From Allotamlana fucoidanivorans (GTDB taxonomy: Bacteria > Bacteroidota > Bacteroidia > Flavobacteriales > Flavobacteriaceae): DNA of 64,000 nucleotides. Positions 1 to 9,204 of the stretch are shown in pieces (the first letter of the stretch is position 1; each line of letters begins with the position of its first letter). The stretch lies in NCBI RefSeq assembly GCF_045788535.1, contig NZ_CP074074.1, positions 2,790,001-2,854,000 of the forward strand, given 5' to 3'. The notes beneath the pieces are model-generated. The model was not told where the DNA came from and did no database searches. It was given only the letters and a program-made list of their open reading frames with translations. Position numbers and translations under genes: made by a program.

Positions 1-558
1 CGTCATTATGCTGCATGTGTAAGTTATGCAGATGCTCAAGTAGGAAAAATTCTTGCAGAATTGAAAAGAACGGGAGCTGATAAAAACACTATAGTTGTCC
101 TTTGGGGAGATCATGGCTGGCACTTAGGCGAACATGCCATTTGGGGAAAACACAGTTTGTTTGAGGAATCGTTACATGCTCCTTTAGTAATTCATTATCC
201 AACAATGATAAATAAAGGTGCAAATACAAATGCTATTGTGGAAACAGTAGACATCTTCCCAACTTTATGTGATCTAGCTGGAATTGAAATTCCGGGGTAT
301 TGTCACGGTGTGTCGCTAAAAAATATATTAGAATCACCGAATACTCTTGGGCACGACGTTATAGCTTACAATAATAATGCTTCAACGATTAGAACATTAA
401 CGCATAGAATGACGCTCCATAAAGATGGATTTGTAGAGTTATATGATCATACAACAGCAGAAAAAGAAACCAAAAATGTAGCTGAGGAACATATAGAGTT
501 AGTCAATGAGTTAAAGAATGAGTTACATTCTAAGTTAGACGCATCTAATAAAAAATAG
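1..558 (+). CDS. Sulfatase (S1 family), C-terminal part, cut by window edge
   Basis: The open frame runs from base 1 to the stop at 556-558, so the N-terminus with the formylglycine site lies outside the window. The visible part carries the conserved C-terminal sulfatase block with GDHGWHLGEH, followed by a GKHSLFEESLHAPLVIHYP segment, which resembles iduronate-2-sulfatase-like S1 enzymes. The family hydrolyses sulfate esters on sugars after oxidation of a Cys or Ser to formylglycine. Within this PUL it probably desulfates a rhamnose- or uronate-containing oligosaccharide. About 110 bp separate it from the isomerase gene downstream. Family assignment is firm; the substrate is inferred only from context. 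Confidence 0.85.
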   Translation, partial: RHYAACVSYADAQVGKILAELKRTGADKNTIVVLWGDHGWHLGEHAIWGKHSLFEESLHAPLVIHYPTMINKGANTNAIVETVDIFPTLCDLAGIEIPGYCHGVSLKNILESPNTLGHDVIAYNNNASTIRTLTHRMTLHKDGFVELYDHTTAEKETKNVAEEHIELVNELKNELHSKLDASNKK

Positions 559-667
559 ATTATTCTATTAGCTGTATTATTAGTATATAATACTGATATA
601 ACACTTAGGAGTAGGTTAATTACATTTAGATAAAAAAAATGTAGATAAAGTTTTAAATAATAAATAA

Positions 668-2080
668 ATGATAAAAGTAGGATTATTTGGTATTGGTTTA
701 GACACCTATTGGCCACAGTTTGAAGGTTTATTAGAACGATTGGAGGGCTATCAGCAACAAATAGCAGATAAGATGGAAGGTTTTGGTGCCGAAGTAATTA
801 ATGTAGGTTTGGTAGATGCACCTCAAGTAGCAAGGGATAAAGCGGAAATTCTAAAAAAAGAAGATATCGACATATTGTTTTTGTATGTGTCTACCTATGC
901 CTTATCATCAACGGTGTTACCTGTAGTTCAAAAATTAAAATGTCCGACCATTATTTTAAATATTCAGCCGGTTGCCGCTATTGACTACGAGAGTTTCAAC
1001 AAACTGGGAGATAGAGGAGTGATGACCGGAGAATGGCTAGCCCATTGTCAAGCCTGTTCAGTGCCAGAGTTGGCCAACGTGTTCAACCGTTCAGGAATAG
1101 ATTATGAATTTGTTACTGGGTATTTAGATGAATCAGCTGTTTGGGATGATATTCAAGATTGGATTGATGCAGCAAATGTTGCTAAGGTAATGGCAAATAA
1201 TAGGCTAGGGGTTTTAGGACATTATTACTGTGGTATGTTAGATGTATATTCAGATTTAACAAAGCAATCAGCTGCTTTTGGCACACATATCGAAATTTTA
1301 GAAATGTGTGAGGTAAAGAAATATCGTGATGCTGTGACCGATGCTGACGTGGAAGAGAAAATAAAGGAATTCCAAAGCACCTTCCAGGTTATAGATGCTT
1401 GTGAACAATCCGAATTAGTTCGAGCAGCAAAAACATCAATAGCTCTAGACAAATTGGTTGAAAACCATAATTTGGGCTCTATGGCTTATTATTATGAAGG
1501 CGAAACGGCTAACGAATATGAAAATATAGTAACATCTGTCATCGCAGGAAATACGTTGCTTACCGGAAAAAATGTGCCTGTTGCTGGTGAGTATGAAGTA
1601 AAAAATGCCCAAGCCATGAAAATCATGGATGCTTTTGGTGTTGGTGGTTCGTTCTCTGAATTTTATGCCATGGATTTTAATGATGATATTGTTATGCTTG
1701 GTCATGATGGCCCTGCACATTTTGCTATTGCCGAAGGCAATGTACAGTTAGTACCATTACCGGTGTATCACGGTAAACCCGGAAAAGGCTTATCCATTCA
1801 AATGACTGTGAAGCATGGCCCTGTAACCTTATTATCAGTTGTAGAAGGAAAAGACGATGTGTTCTTACTAGTAGCTGAAGGCGAATCTGTTGAAGGGCCT
1901 GTTCTACATATTGGAAATACTAATAGTCGTTACCGCTTTTCAATTGGGGCTAGAGCTTTTATGAACGAATGGTCCAAACAAGGACCATCCCATCATTGTG
2001 CTATCGGTGTGGGGCATATTGCTAATAAAATTGAGAAATTGGGGAGTTTACTTAACTTAAGAGTAGTTAGGATTTGCTAG
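668..2080 (+). CDS. L-fucose/L-arabinose isomerase family protein
   Basis: This 470-residue cytoplasmic protein without a signal peptide matches the AraA/FucI-type sugar isomerase fold. Visible landmarks are a GLFGIGLDTYWPQF start, the acidic segment MAYYYEGETANEYEN in the middle, a GSFSEFYAMDFNDD segment and the histidines in LGHDGPAH and GPSHHCAIGVGH, which fit the Glu/Glu/His/His metal site of the family. Such enzymes interconvert aldoses and ketoses with a divalent metal. In a locus with RhaT and RhaM it could act on rhamnose or another deoxy- or pentose sugar released from the glycan; the exact sugar cannot be read from the sequence. It has its own -7-like box (TACATTTA at 621-628) but lacks the 17-bp repeat found elsewhere in the locus. 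Confidence 0.8.
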   Translation: MIKVGLFGIGLDTYWPQFEGLLERLEGYQQQIADKMEGFGAEVINVGLVDAPQVARDKAEILKKEDIDILFLYVSTYALSSTVLPVVQKLKCPTIILNIQPVAAIDYESFNKLGDRGVMTGEWLAHCQACSVPELANVFNRSGIDYEFVTGYLDESAVWDDIQDWIDAANVAKVMANNRLGVLGHYYCGMLDVYSDLTKQSAAFGTHIEILEMCEVKKYRDAVTDADVEEKIKEFQSTFQVIDACEQSELVRAAKTSIALDKLVENHNLGSMAYYYEGETANEYENIVTSVIAGNTLLTGKNVPVAGEYEVKNAQAMKIMDAFGVGGSFSEFYAMDFNDDIVMLGHDGPAHFAIAEGNVQLVPLPVYHGKPGKGLSIQMTVKHGPVTLLSVVEGKDDVFLLVAEGESVEGPVLHIGNTNSRYRFSIGARAFMNEWSKQGPSHHCAIGVGHIANKIEKLGSLLNLRVVRIC

Positions 2081-2093
2081 GGTTAATAAACAG

Positions 2094-2139
2094 TCTCAGT
2101 TTTAGGTTGAATAATTACCTGTTTTAACTAAAACTGAGA
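2094..2139 (+). terminator. 12-bp hairpin after the isomerase gene
   Basis: A perfect 12-bp inverted repeat (TCTCAGTTTTAG at 2094-2105 with its complement at 2128-2139) lies just after the isomerase stop. It has no clear T-run behind it, so it may be a weak terminator or an RNA-stabilising hairpin. Confidence 0.4.
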
Positions 2140-2281
2140 AGCTTTGGTATAGTTTTATATCAGTCTTAAGTTTAGATTTATGTGCAGTTTAAAGTAGGAT
2201 TATTGTGGCATTACATCTAAAAAGAACAGAGCTATTGGAAGGCTAAATTCCTATAATAAATAGTAAATTTTTACACTATTC

Positions 2282-2326
2282 CATGACAACACAGGATAAG
2301 TATCATGGAAGGGATACGTATTTTTC
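2282..2326 (+). promoter_or_regulatory. PUL operator/promoter site 1 (GH78 operon)
   Basis: The 17-mer CATGACAACACAGGATA (2282-2298) is followed after exactly 20 bp by TATTTTTC (2319-2326), a TAnnTTTG-like -7 box. It sits about 50 bp before the GH78 start at 2373 and matches the repeat seen ahead of the other units of the locus. Confidence 0.65.
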
Positions 2327-2372
2327 CGTTTCCTTTAAAAACATAAATTAATTAACAACAAACCTCTAAATA

Positions 2373-4754
2373 ATGTCGATTAAACTTCAACAAAATCAAT
2401 GGTTATCAAACATTTTTAAACTCCTTATTTTAATCATCAGTACAACAACTTTTGCTACGAATCCTAACTGGGATAATGCCCAATGGATTTGGCAACAAGA
2501 AGATAGTCCTTCAAATACTTGGATGAGTTTTAGAAAGACTATTTCTATCGATGAAATTCCAGAAAAAGTTGAAGCTCATATTTCTGTAGATAGCAAATTT
2601 TGGCTTTGGGTAAATGGAGAAATGGTAATTTTTGAGGGCGGATTATCAAGAGGACCAAGTCAAGCTGGCGAATGGAACCGAAAAGAAAAAATAACGCCAG
2701 CAAATTCATGGTACGAAACCGTAAATATTCAACCGTATTTAAAAAAAGGAAAAAATACCATTGCTGTTTTAGTATGGTTTTGGGGAAGAGAAACGCACAA
2801 AGGTACCCACATTGATAGTGGAAAAGGTGGTTTATTATTTTCTTCAGAAATAGGGAATCAGCATTTAGTTTCAGACGCTAGTTGGAAAGTTTTACAACAT
2901 CCAGGCTATGATAATACTATAGAACCAGCTAGTAAATCTTTAGTGCAATACGCCGTAAAGTTTAATGCTTCTATAGCTTTAAACGATTGGTCAGATAAAG
3001 CTTGGTATACACCAAGTTTTAATGATACTGATTGGACGACTGCTTCAGAAAAGGGAAAAGTAGGTGTTGCACCTTGGTATAACATAGAAAAAAATATTGT
3101 ACCGCATTTGGTGAATCATGGTTTAGTAAATTATGCAAATCATGCTGAGCTAAAGTTGCCATTCACAAGTGAAGGACAAACCATAAAATGTAAGTTGCCT
3201 TTTAATAAACAGGTAACGGCTTTTTTGGAAATTGAAGCCAAAGCTGGAGATACTATTTTTATTACTACAGATAATAGACTTAATAAAATACATGCCACTT
3301 ATATAACTAAAGGAGGTACTCAAGCTTTTGAGAGTTTTTCTTGGTTTAATGGGCATGAAGTGCAATATACAATTCCTGCAGGTGTAAAAGTAAAAGCTTT
3401 GAAATACCGCTGGATGAGCGTAGGTGAAATGGCAGGTAGTTTTAAAGTAGACGATCCTTTTTACAACCGTTTGTGGGATATGGGGAACAATACACTTTTT
3501 GTTTGTGCTCGTGATAATTTTATGGATTGCCCAGACCGTGAGCGTGCGTTGTGGATTGGCGATGTGGCAGACCAAACAGGATATTTGTTTTACGCTATGG
3601 ACAATGCCGGTCGTCAACTCTTAAAAAAAGCTATTTTACAAACGGTTTACTTTAATGAGAATGATGTAATTGGTGCTTTAGGGCCATTACGTGTGCGTGA
3701 GTTGGTATGTCAAAGTTTACAGTTTATTGCTCAAGTGGTTTGGCCATATTACTTGAATACAGGTGATAAAGAAACCCTTGAGATTGTATATCCTTATTTA
3801 TTCAGGTATTTAGATTTATTTCCTATGAAGGAAAACGGACTTCCAGAATATAGAAAAAGTAAAAGTCCAGATTCTTGGAATTGGCTGGATTGGGGCGTAA
3901 AAGGTACTATTGATGAGCAACCTATTCAAATGGCATTCTATTATTTAGCTTTAAGAGAAGCCAAAAAAATGGCAGAAGTTTTAGGAGAAGATGCACATGT
4001 AAAATGGTATAAAAAACGCATGATTTCCATGAAAGGCGCTTACGAAAAAAAGTTTTGGAAAAATGGTTTCTATAGTAGCAATCCAGAAAAATTTAAGGAT
4101 GATAGGGCGAATGCTATTGCCATTATCTCGGGAATTTCAAACCCAGAATATTACAATCAAATTGTAGATAATGTGTTAATTCCGAACCGTTTTTCTAGTC
4201 CGCATTTTGAATGGATGGCTGAAGAGGCCATGTTTATTGCAGGACGCCCAAAAGCTTCCTTACAACGCATGAAAGAGATGTATCAAAGTCAGGTAGACCA
4301 AGAAGGTATGACCACACTTTACGAAAAATTTGGAAACAAAGGAAGTTATAACCACGCCTGGAATGGGTCTAATACCATATTGTCAAAATATGTAGCCGGT
4401 GTTGAGACAACTAAGGAGGCTTGGAGCGAATTTCAAATTTTGCCAACATTAGTACATTTTAAATCAATAGAAAAAACAATTCCAACAGTAAAAGGAGATA
4501 TTGTTATTCAAATGCATAAAACAAATCATTCCTATCAATTAGATTTAGAATCTCCGGAACAAACTTCGGCTATTATTGGCATTCCAAAAGCTGAAAAACA
4601 AATAAGTACTGTTGAAATAAATGGTAAAATTGTTTGGAAAAATGGAACATCAAAAAAGAAATTTTCAGGATTAGAATTTATTGATAATGATGCGCAATTT
4701 CTGAAATTTAAGGTGTCATCAGGTGCTTGGAATTTGAAAGCTGAGTACCAATAA
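2373..4754 (+). CDS. GH78 alpha-L-rhamnosidase
   Basis: This 793-residue protein has an N-terminal signal peptide (hydrophobic segment to about residue 28). A beta-sandwich domain beginning NWDNAQWIWQ follows, then the (alpha/alpha)6 catalytic barrel. The hallmark motif DCPDRERALWIGD starts near residue 385, with the candidate catalytic acid in its R-E-R part. Further on, YEKFGNKGSYNHAWNG near residue 660 holds the conserved His. GH78 enzymes remove terminal alpha-L-rhamnose. Unlike the three other GH78 genes here it lacks the N-terminal Ig-like domain. It opens an operon with a sulfatase and two GH106 genes under operator site 1, which suggests alternating desulfation and rhamnose removal in the periplasm. 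Confidence 0.88.
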   Translation: MSIKLQQNQWLSNIFKLLILIISTTTFATNPNWDNAQWIWQQEDSPSNTWMSFRKTISIDEIPEKVEAHISVDSKFWLWVNGEMVIFEGGLSRGPSQAGEWNRKEKITPANSWYETVNIQPYLKKGKNTIAVLVWFWGRETHKGTHIDSGKGGLLFSSEIGNQHLVSDASWKVLQHPGYDNTIEPASKSLVQYAVKFNASIALNDWSDKAWYTPSFNDTDWTTASEKGKVGVAPWYNIEKNIVPHLVNHGLVNYANHAELKLPFTSEGQTIKCKLPFNKQVTAFLEIEAKAGDTIFITTDNRLNKIHATYITKGGTQAFESFSWFNGHEVQYTIPAGVKVKALKYRWMSVGEMAGSFKVDDPFYNRLWDMGNNTLFVCARDNFMDCPDRERALWIGDVADQTGYLFYAMDNAGRQLLKKAILQTVYFNENDVIGALGPLRVRELVCQSLQFIAQVVWPYYLNTGDKETLEIVYPYLFRYLDLFPMKENGLPEYRKSKSPDSWNWLDWGVKGTIDEQPIQMAFYYLALREAKKMAEVLGEDAHVKWYKKRMISMKGAYEKKFWKNGFYSSNPEKFKDDRANAIAIISGISNPEYYNQIVDNVLIPNRFSSPHFEWMAEEAMFIAGRPKASLQRMKEMYQSQVDQEGMTTLYEKFGNKGSYNHAWNGSNTILSKYVAGVETTKEAWSEFQILPTLVHFKSIEKTIPTVKGDIVIQMHKTNHSYQLDLESPEQTSAIIGIPKAEKQISTVEINGKIVWKNGTSKKKFSGLEFIDNDAQFLKFKVSSGAWNLKAEYQ

Positions 4755-4795
4755 ATCTTTTTGTTTTAATTCTGAAGTAGGAAAAATAACTCACA

Positions 4796-6238
4796 ATGAA
4801 ACCACTAAAAATAACTTGTAAAATCCTTTTTGTGGCACTTGCCATAAGCATATTGGGTTGCAAGACTAAGCAAGTGAAAAATCAAACAGCGTTTGTTGAA
4901 AATCAAAATGTAGCTCAAAAACCAAACATTATTTTTATCCTAGCAGATGATTTGGGTTATGGAGATTTAGGTTTTAACGGTCAAGACAAAATTAAAACCC
5001 CAAACATTGATAAACTAGCCGAAAATGGCATGGTATTTACCAATCATTATACCGGGTCTTCCGTGTGCGGGCCGTCTCGTGCGGTATTGATGACAGGTAA
5101 ACATACTGGGCACGCCACAGTGAGAGGAAACCCAAGATGGACAGCAAGTGGCAAACCTGTTGACATAAATAACGAAGATGTAACGGTGGCCGAAGAACTG
5201 AAGCGGGCAGGTTATACCACAGGAATTATTGGAAAATGGGGTTTGGCTGAAAATTTAGATAAAGGCCTACCAAATAAACAAGGGTTTGATTATTTCTATG
5301 GATTCAATCAACATTCTCCGGCGCATCATTATTATCCGGAATATATTTATGAAAATGATAAAAAATTAACCTTAGAGGGTAATAATCATCAAACCAAAGA
5401 AGGGCAACATATTCAGTATTTGTTCACAGAAAAGGCTACCGAATTCATAAATAAGAATCATCAAAACCCTTTCTTTTTGTATTTGGCTTATACTATTCCG
5501 CATTTTGAATTAACCATTCCTGAAGAGGAAAAGGAACAATACAAAAACTTAGGTTGGCCAAAACGACAAATGAATCCAGGTCATTACCGTCATGATGAGG
5601 ATGGGCACGTTACCTATGCTGCTATGGTATCAACTTTAGATAGACATATTGGCGATTTAGTGCAACAATTAAAAGATCTTGGTATTGCTAAGAATACCCT
5701 AATTGTGTTTACCAGTGATAACGGCCATGAATACGATAATGTAAAAGACGAATTTTTTAATAGCAATGGCGATTTTCAAGGACGTAAGCGCGATCTATAC
5801 GAAGGCGGCATTCATACCCCATTTGTTGCGTATTGGCCAAATACCATTAAAGCGGGCAGCACAAGCAATCACATTTCTGCCTTTTGGGATTTTTTACCCA
5901 CAGCCTGCGAATTGGTTGGATTAGAACCTTCAGATGATCAAATAGATGGCGTTTCCTATGCGCCTACCTTATTGGGAGATGTTGAAAATCAAACACAACA
6001 TCATTACCTGTATTGGGAATTTAATGAAAGCAAAGGGCCTATTCAAGCCGTAAGACAAAATCATTGGAAAGCGGTAAAATATCATGATAAGCCCATTGAA
6101 CTCTATAATTTAAATGAAGATGTAAGTGAGATGAATAACATTGCTGAACAGCATCCTAAAAAAGCCGAAGTCTTACTAAAACTGATGAATACTTCGCGAA
6201 CTGAACATGCGGAATTTCCATTGGTAAAAAGACACTAA
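4796..6238 (+). CDS. Arylsulfatase-type S1 sulfatase, lipoprotein
   Basis: This 480-residue sulfatase has a lipobox ending at Cys22 (SILGC), so it is probably membrane-anchored in the periplasm or at the cell surface. PNIIFILADDLGYGDLG near residue 43 carries the metal-binding aspartates. The formylglycine motif is C-G-P-S-R with Cys91, followed by MTGKHTGHATVRGNP. The distal metal block is FTSDNGHEYD. The Cys-type site implies activation by an anaerobic-type or FGE-type maturase encoded elsewhere. It lies 41 bp after the GH78 and 34 bp before the first GH106, so these are very likely co-transcribed. The sulfated position it attacks is not visible from the sequence. Confidence 0.9.
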   Translation: MKPLKITCKILFVALAISILGCKTKQVKNQTAFVENQNVAQKPNIIFILADDLGYGDLGFNGQDKIKTPNIDKLAENGMVFTNHYTGSSVCGPSRAVLMTGKHTGHATVRGNPRWTASGKPVDINNEDVTVAEELKRAGYTTGIIGKWGLAENLDKGLPNKQGFDYFYGFNQHSPAHHYYPEYIYENDKKLTLEGNNHQTKEGQHIQYLFTEKATEFINKNHQNPFFLYLAYTIPHFELTIPEEEKEQYKNLGWPKRQMNPGHYRHDEDGHVTYAAMVSTLDRHIGDLVQQLKDLGIAKNTLIVFTSDNGHEYDNVKDEFFNSNGDFQGRKRDLYEGGIHTPFVAYWPNTIKAGSTSNHISAFWDFLPTACELVGLEPSDDQIDGVSYAPTLLGDVENQTQHHYLYWEFNESKGPIQAVRQNHWKAVKYHDKPIELYNLNEDVSEMNNIAEQHPKKAEVLLKLMNTSRTEHAEFPLVKRH

Positions 6239-6272
6239 AAAAAATAATTATTTACTTAATTTTTGAGTTTTC

Positions 6273-9146
6273 ATGAAAAATAAATCTTTTATTTTTTTTG
6301 TAATAAGTATTGGTTTAATACAATGCCTGTTTCCATGCCAAACAGTATTGAAGTTCAGTGGTTCAGAAAATCAAGCTCTTGAAGAAAACTTCAAAAACCC
6401 ACCGCACGAAGTACGACCTCAAGCTTGGTGGTGGTGGTTGCAAACACCCACCAACAAAGAAGCTATTACGCGTGATTTGGAAGAAATGAAAGCCAAAGGC
6501 TTATCCGGATGTATGGTGTTAGACGGTGGTGTAGGTCCTTTTGGCCCCCACAAATGGAAAAAGAAAACCATCATTGACACTACGAAAATCAGATACGAAG
6601 TTACAGATGAATACAAAGGCGGAAGTCTGAGTCAGCCTAATGAAAAACTAGAAACCTGGTCGAAGCCATGGCGGGATATGGTACGTTTTGCCTCGCTTGA
6701 AGCTGGAAGACTAGGGCTAGACTTTGGTGTGTTTATTGGTCCAGCAGGATGTGCTGCGCCATGGGTAACTCCCAATTATGGGCAACAAGAGTTAGTTTGG
6801 AGTGAACTATCGGTTGAAGGAGGAAATAGAATCAACCAAAAATTTCCAAAACCTAAACTTCCTGTTCAAACAAAAAGACAACGAGAAAATCAAACCGTAA
6901 AAGACGCACAAAATGCCTTCTACAATGACATTGCTATTTTGGCTTTTCTTGAGGAGAAAACACCTTCGATAAACGACATAATAAATATAACCGACAAGCT
7001 TGATGAAAACGGCCATTTAAACTGGAATGCTCCTAAAGGAAATTGGCGTATTATTCGTTTTGGTTACCGTCCAACCGGACGTAATTTAGGTGGTGTTTTT
7101 TACATCGACCATTTAAGTAAAGAAGCTTTCGATTTGCATTGGCAAAAAACCGTGGGAACCTTACTAGAGGAGATGAGTCCTGAGGAAAGACAAGCTTTTA
7201 AATACGTAGAATGTGATAGCTGGGAAGCTGGCGACCCAAACTGGACAAAACATTTCCCAGAAGAATTTGAAACTCGTCGAGGTTATGATATTGTGAAATA
7301 CATGCCTGCATTAATCGGAGTAAATATTGAATCTGATAAAACAACTGAACATTTTTTAAACGATTTTCGATTGACGATTAGTGATTTAATTTCAGAAAAT
7401 CATTATGGAAGACAACAAGAAGTTGCACACGAACACAAACTAGAATCTTATGCCGAAGCCGCAGGACCGCACCAATACCAAGCCGATTTAAAAAAATGTG
7501 TGAGCAAGTGTGATGTAGCTATGGGAGAATTTTGGATGCCATCGCCGCACAGAGAAAAACCAAGTGGGCGTTTCTTGGTGCGTGAAGCGGCAACAGCAGC
7601 ACATACCTATGGTATTAAAAAAGTATTTGCTGAATCGTTTACTTCCGTTGGGCCGAATTGGGAAGTCTCTCCTTTTCAAATGAAAGCAGCTGCAGATCAG
7701 GCGTTTTGTGATGGTCTCAATTGGATTTGCTTTCACACGTTTTCGCATCGTCCTTCGGTTACTGATGTACCTGGTTTGACACACAGTGCAGGTACTCATT
7801 TTGATAGAACCAACACGTGGTGGAACCAGTCAAGACCCTTTGTTGATTATCTTTCACGTTGCTCTTATATGCTACAACAAGGTTTGTTTGTTGCTGATGT
7901 ACTGTTTTATAACGGGCACGGTTTACGCTCAGGAGCTGATGCATTTGAATGGGAGGACGGTATGAAAAATCCACCCGAAAGTTTAGGTAAAGGTTACGAT
8001 TATGATAAGTGTAACGAAGAGGTTTTGTTAAGCAGACTAGAATTCAAAAATAACGAATTGGTATTGTCAGATGGTATGAGTTATAAGGTTTTGGTTATTG
8101 ACGAAAAAACGCCTGTATCACTAAAAGCACTAAAAAAAATAGTAAAACTTGCAGAACAAGGCGCAACAGTTGTGGGTAAAATAGAAACCTCGATGTTGAG
8201 TAATGTAGATAATGTTACCGAGTATCAAAATTTGACCAAACGTATTTGGGGTAATCTCGAAAAAGGTGAACATAAAATGGGCAAAGGAACCTTTGTTTGG
8301 AATAAATCCATCCGAGATGTCTTACTCAATAAAAACATCCTTCAAGATTTTGAATGTACAGGTTTAAGTGATGTAGGGGTTATCGATTATATCCACCGAA
8401 AAACTGAAGATGCAGATATCTATTACGTTGCCAGTAAATGGCAACCTATTGAAAAAGTAGCATGTACTTTTAGAGTGGTTAACAAACAACCCGAATTATG
8501 GAATCCTGTTACTGGCGAAACGCGTCTATTAACCAATTTTAAAGTTGAAAATGGCAAAACCATTATTCCTATGGAGTTTGGCCCTTGTAGTTCTTATTTT
8601 GTGGTTTTTAAGGAACCAATATCAATACAAAATTCAGTTTCAAACTGGCCTCAACTTAAAACAGTTCAAAACATTGAAGGGTCGTGGAATGTGAGTTTTG
8701 ATAAAAATTGGGGAGGACCAGAATCTATCATTTTTCCAAATTTATTAGATTGGTCGAAACACGAAAACTCAGGTGTTAAATATTACTCGGGGACTGCTAC
8801 ATATCGAAAAACTTTTGATGTTAAAATTTTAAATACAAATCAAGAGCTTTACCTAGATTTAGGACAAATACATGAATTGGCTCGTGTTACATTGAATGGT
8901 GTTGATTTAGGCATTACTTGGTCAAAACCATACCGCGTAAACATAACATCACATGTAAAGGCAAAAGGCAACACTTTAGAAATAGACGTTGTAAACCTTT
9001 GGCCAAATCGATTGATTGGTGATGCCTTTTTGCAGGAAGAAGAACAATTTACTAAAACCAATATCAGAAAGTTTACTAAAGATACAGAGCTGTTGCCTTC
9101 TGGATTAATTGGACCTGTACAAATTTTAACAACAAAAACTGATTGA
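6273..9146 (+). CDS. GH106 alpha-L-rhamnosidase-like protein
   Basis: This 957-residue protein has a signal peptide followed by NFKNPPHEVRPQAWWWWLQTP, the characteristic GH106 opening (NPP...P..WWW). The catalytic TIM-barrel region carries KYVECDSWEAGDPNWT near residue 310 and a KVFAESFTS segment near 455, both rich in conserved acidic residues. The C-terminal 160 residues (from about LKTVQNIEGSWNVSF) form a galactose-binding-like jelly roll ending DVVNLWPNRLIGD. GH106 enzymes are calcium-dependent inverting alpha-L-rhamnosidases. It is shorter than its tandem neighbour, which carries extra domains between barrel and jelly roll. Probably periplasmic; the target linkage is unknown. Confidence 0.85.
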   Translation: MKNKSFIFFVISIGLIQCLFPCQTVLKFSGSENQALEENFKNPPHEVRPQAWWWWLQTPTNKEAITRDLEEMKAKGLSGCMVLDGGVGPFGPHKWKKKTIIDTTKIRYEVTDEYKGGSLSQPNEKLETWSKPWRDMVRFASLEAGRLGLDFGVFIGPAGCAAPWVTPNYGQQELVWSELSVEGGNRINQKFPKPKLPVQTKRQRENQTVKDAQNAFYNDIAILAFLEEKTPSINDIINITDKLDENGHLNWNAPKGNWRIIRFGYRPTGRNLGGVFYIDHLSKEAFDLHWQKTVGTLLEEMSPEERQAFKYVECDSWEAGDPNWTKHFPEEFETRRGYDIVKYMPALIGVNIESDKTTEHFLNDFRLTISDLISENHYGRQQEVAHEHKLESYAEAAGPHQYQADLKKCVSKCDVAMGEFWMPSPHREKPSGRFLVREAATAAHTYGIKKVFAESFTSVGPNWEVSPFQMKAAADQAFCDGLNWICFHTFSHRPSVTDVPGLTHSAGTHFDRTNTWWNQSRPFVDYLSRCSYMLQQGLFVADVLFYNGHGLRSGADAFEWEDGMKNPPESLGKGYDYDKCNEEVLLSRLEFKNNELVLSDGMSYKVLVIDEKTPVSLKALKKIVKLAEQGATVVGKIETSMLSNVDNVTEYQNLTKRIWGNLEKGEHKMGKGTFVWNKSIRDVLLNKNILQDFECTGLSDVGVIDYIHRKTEDADIYYVASKWQPIEKVACTFRVVNKQPELWNPVTGETRLLTNFKVENGKTIIPMEFGPCSSYFVVFKEPISIQNSVSNWPQLKTVQNIEGSWNVSFDKNWGGPESIIFPNLLDWSKHENSGVKYYSGTATYRKTFDVKILNTNQELYLDLGQIHELARVTLNGVDLGITWSKPYRVNITSHVKAKGNTLEIDVVNLWPNRLIGDAFLQEEEQFTKTNIRKFTKDTELLPSGLIGPVQILTTKTD

Positions 9147-9204
9147 ATTTTGTTAATTATGAAAAGTTTTGTTCTCAACAAAAACTAATAAATAATTACA
9201 CAAT

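Noticed and set aside
3150..3617. 155-codon open frame on the minus strand inside the first GH78
   Set aside because: It is antisense to a well-supported GH78 coding region and has no recognisable domain, so it is a shadow frame.
4766..4782. Similar short strings CTGAAGTAGGAAAAAT (before the sulfatase at 4796) and ATGAAGTAGGAAGAAT (about 12733)
   Set aside because: Only two copies, short and A/G-rich, with no fixed spacing to a promoter element; not distinguishable from chance.
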